Source: Chitinophaga pinensis (GTDB lineage: Bacteria > Bacteroidota > Bacteroidia > NS11-12g > UBA9320). From it: DNA of 5,641 bases. The position numbers were made by a program, and so were the translations under genes. Under the pieces are notes generated by a model. The model was not told where the DNA came from, did no database searches, and saw only the letters and a program-made list of their open reading frames with translations. Of the stretch, positions 4,535 to 5,641 are shown piece by piece (position 1 is the first letter of the stretch; each line of letters opens with the position of its first letter). The stretch is from positions 1-5,641 of the forward strand of contig CAMDCQ010000153.1 of assembly GCA_945890595.1 (NCBI GenBank), in the 5' to 3' direction.

Positions 4535-5641
4535 AAAGGTTTCGTTTACTCCAAGCACTACTGGTATGCTCTGCCACTATGACCTCTTTATGCTCGTTAA
4601 ATTCTAAGTAGGTAAATAGTGAAGCTGCTTTATTGATTTCGTAATCTTGTTCAGCACGCGCTTCTGGTGTGTAGTATTGAGCTATGAAATTGGTGTCAAA
4701 ATCTCCTTCAATAAATTTAGGATGCTGCATAACAAAACGTCCAAAATCTAAGGTAGTTGGAACGCCCTCAATTTTAAAATCATTGCAGGCTTTAATCATG
4801 CGCTGTATAGCTTCTGTACGATCGGCTCCCCAAACGATAAGTTTAGCAAACATATTATCATAATAGATAGGTATTTCATATCCCTCATACACAAAATCAT
4901 CTAAACGTACCCACTCGTCTTTAGGTGCTTGGTAGGTGTTAATTGTACCGATGGCTGGTGTGAAGTCGTTCTCCGGTTCTTCTGCGGTCAAACGAAGTTC
5001 AATAGCATGTCCATTGGCTTTTATGTCGTCTTGAGAATACGTAAGTTTCTCGTTACGAGCCACTTTTATTTGTTCTGCCACAAGGTCTAATCCCGTTATG
5101 AGTTCCGTAACTGGATGCTCTACTTGCAGACGGGTATTCATTTCTAAGAAATAAAAATGATGGTCTGCATCCAATAAGAATTCCACGGTACCTGCACCAG
5201 AATAGTTGCATGCTTTAGCCACATTAACGGCTGCTTCTCCCATTGCTTTTCGCAGCGCTGGAGTAAGCACTGCACTAGGAGCTTCTTCTACTAGTTTTTG
5301 GTGACGTCTTTGTATAGAACACTCACGCTCAAGTAAGTAAATTACATTGCCGTGATTGTCTGCGATGAGCTGAATTTCTATATGTCTTGGCTTGGTAACA
5401 AATTTTTCTATAAAAACAGAACGATCTCCGAAAGCACTTTGAGCTTCACTTTGAGCGGTTCTCATTTGGCTTTCTAAATCTTTAGGGTCGTGCACAATTC
5501 GCATTCCCTTTCCTCCACCTCCTGCACTTGCTTTTACAAGCACAGGGTAGCCTATTTGATTGGCTACATCGGCAGCCTCACTGATGTCTTCTACGGCGTG
5601 ATTAATACCTGGAACAAGTGGTACACCATATTTTTCTACGG
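4533..5641 (-). CDS. accC: Biotin carboxylase subunit of acetyl-/propionyl-CoA carboxylase (partial, N-terminus off the edge)
   Basis: The visible 368 residues are the C-terminal part of a biotin carboxylase, which uses ATP and bicarbonate to carboxylate biotin on its carrier protein, making CO2 available to a carboxyltransferase for malonyl- or methylmalonyl-CoA. The frame is open to the edge (VEKYGVPLVPG...GYPVLVKASAGGGGKGM), so about 120-140 N-terminal residues are missing; the GTG at 5543 is internal. Present are the ATP-grasp glycine loop KASAGGGGKGM (36-46), ERECSIQRRHQKLVEE (104-119), the catalytic segment EMNTRLQVEHPVTE (166-179, holding the Arg and Glu equivalent to E. coli R292 and E296), and HAIELRLTAEEP with the Arg equivalent to R338 (residue 216). 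The biotin carboxylase C-terminal domain (VRLDDFVYEGYEIPIYYDNMFAKLIVWG) follows. The protein runs about 40 residues past the E. coli AccC end, finishing SAWSKRNL, as in the longer Bacteroidota subunits that pair with separate carrier and transferase proteins. Substrate (acetyl or propionyl) cannot be told here. It ends 78 bp before tex; partner subunits, if linked, lie to the right. Confidence 0.93.
   Translation of the reverse strand, partial: VEKYGVPLVPGINHAVEDISEAADVANQIGYPVLVKASAGGGGKGMRIVHDPKDLESQMRTAQSEAQSAFGDRSVFIEKFVTKPRHIEIQLIADNHGNVIYLLERECSIQRRHQKLVEEAPSAVLTPALRKAMGEAAVNVAKACNYSGAGTVEFLLDADHHFYFLEMNTRLQVEHPVTELITGLDLVAEQIKVARNEKLTYSQDDIKANGHAIELRLTAEEPENDFTPAIGTINTYQAPKDEWVRLDDFVYEGYEIPIYYDNMFAKLIVWGADRTEAIQRMIKACNDFKIEGVPTTLDFGRFVMQHPKFIEGDFDTNFIAQYYTPEARAEQDYEINKAASLFTYLEFNEHKEVIVAEHTSSAWSKRNL

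Noticed and set aside
4533..5543. Carboxylase beginning at the GTG at 5543
   Set aside because: The frame remains open to the window edge with recognisable biotin carboxylase sequence (VPLVPG, GYPVLVKASAGGGG), so this GTG is an internal Val codon.

Overview
The window looks like ordinary chromosomal DNA from a member of the Bacteroidota, most likely a flavobacterium. This rests on the overall AT-richness, near-absence of Shine-Dalgarno sequences, promoter-like TAnnTTTG boxes just upstream of genes, and protein sequences of Bacteroidota type (DEVD-type RhlE-like helicase, 63-residue cold shock protein, long biotin carboxylase). No rRNA, tRNA, CRISPR array, insertion sequence or attachment site was found. 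Every supported gene lies on the minus strand, so the window reads biologically from its right end to its left end.

From right to left: (1) the C-terminal three quarters of a biotin carboxylase subunit of an acetyl-/propionyl-CoA carboxylase (4533-5641, running off the edge); (2) after a 78 bp gap with a weak hairpin, a complete tex gene for the Tex/YhgF RNA-binding transcription accessory protein (2343-4454, TTG start); (3) an RhlE-like DEAD-box RNA helicase with a basic C-terminal tail (893-2248), preceded by a good Bacteroidota promoter that would give an almost leaderless mRNA; (4) after a 133 bp gap with another TAnnTTTG box, a compact unit of a cold shock protein (568-759), an unrecognised 73-residue charged protein overlapping it by ATGA (350-571), and a 22-residue single-membrane-span peptide 11 nt further on (270-338); (5) a GC-rich hairpin terminator with A/T tracts on both sides (222-248); (6) a promoter and the first 47 codons of an unrecognised protein running off the left edge (1-142).

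The common theme of the middle is RNA handling: Tex, an RNA helicase and a cold shock RNA chaperone follow one another. Helicase and cold shock protein share a ten-base promoter core (TTACATTTGC), which could mean similar promoter recognition but also matches the general consensus. The biotin carboxylase belongs to fatty-acid/acyl-CoA metabolism and looks like the end of a separate unit. The least explained part is the short tail behind the cold shock gene: the 73-residue ORF and the membrane microprotein. No clearly new multi-gene system is visible.
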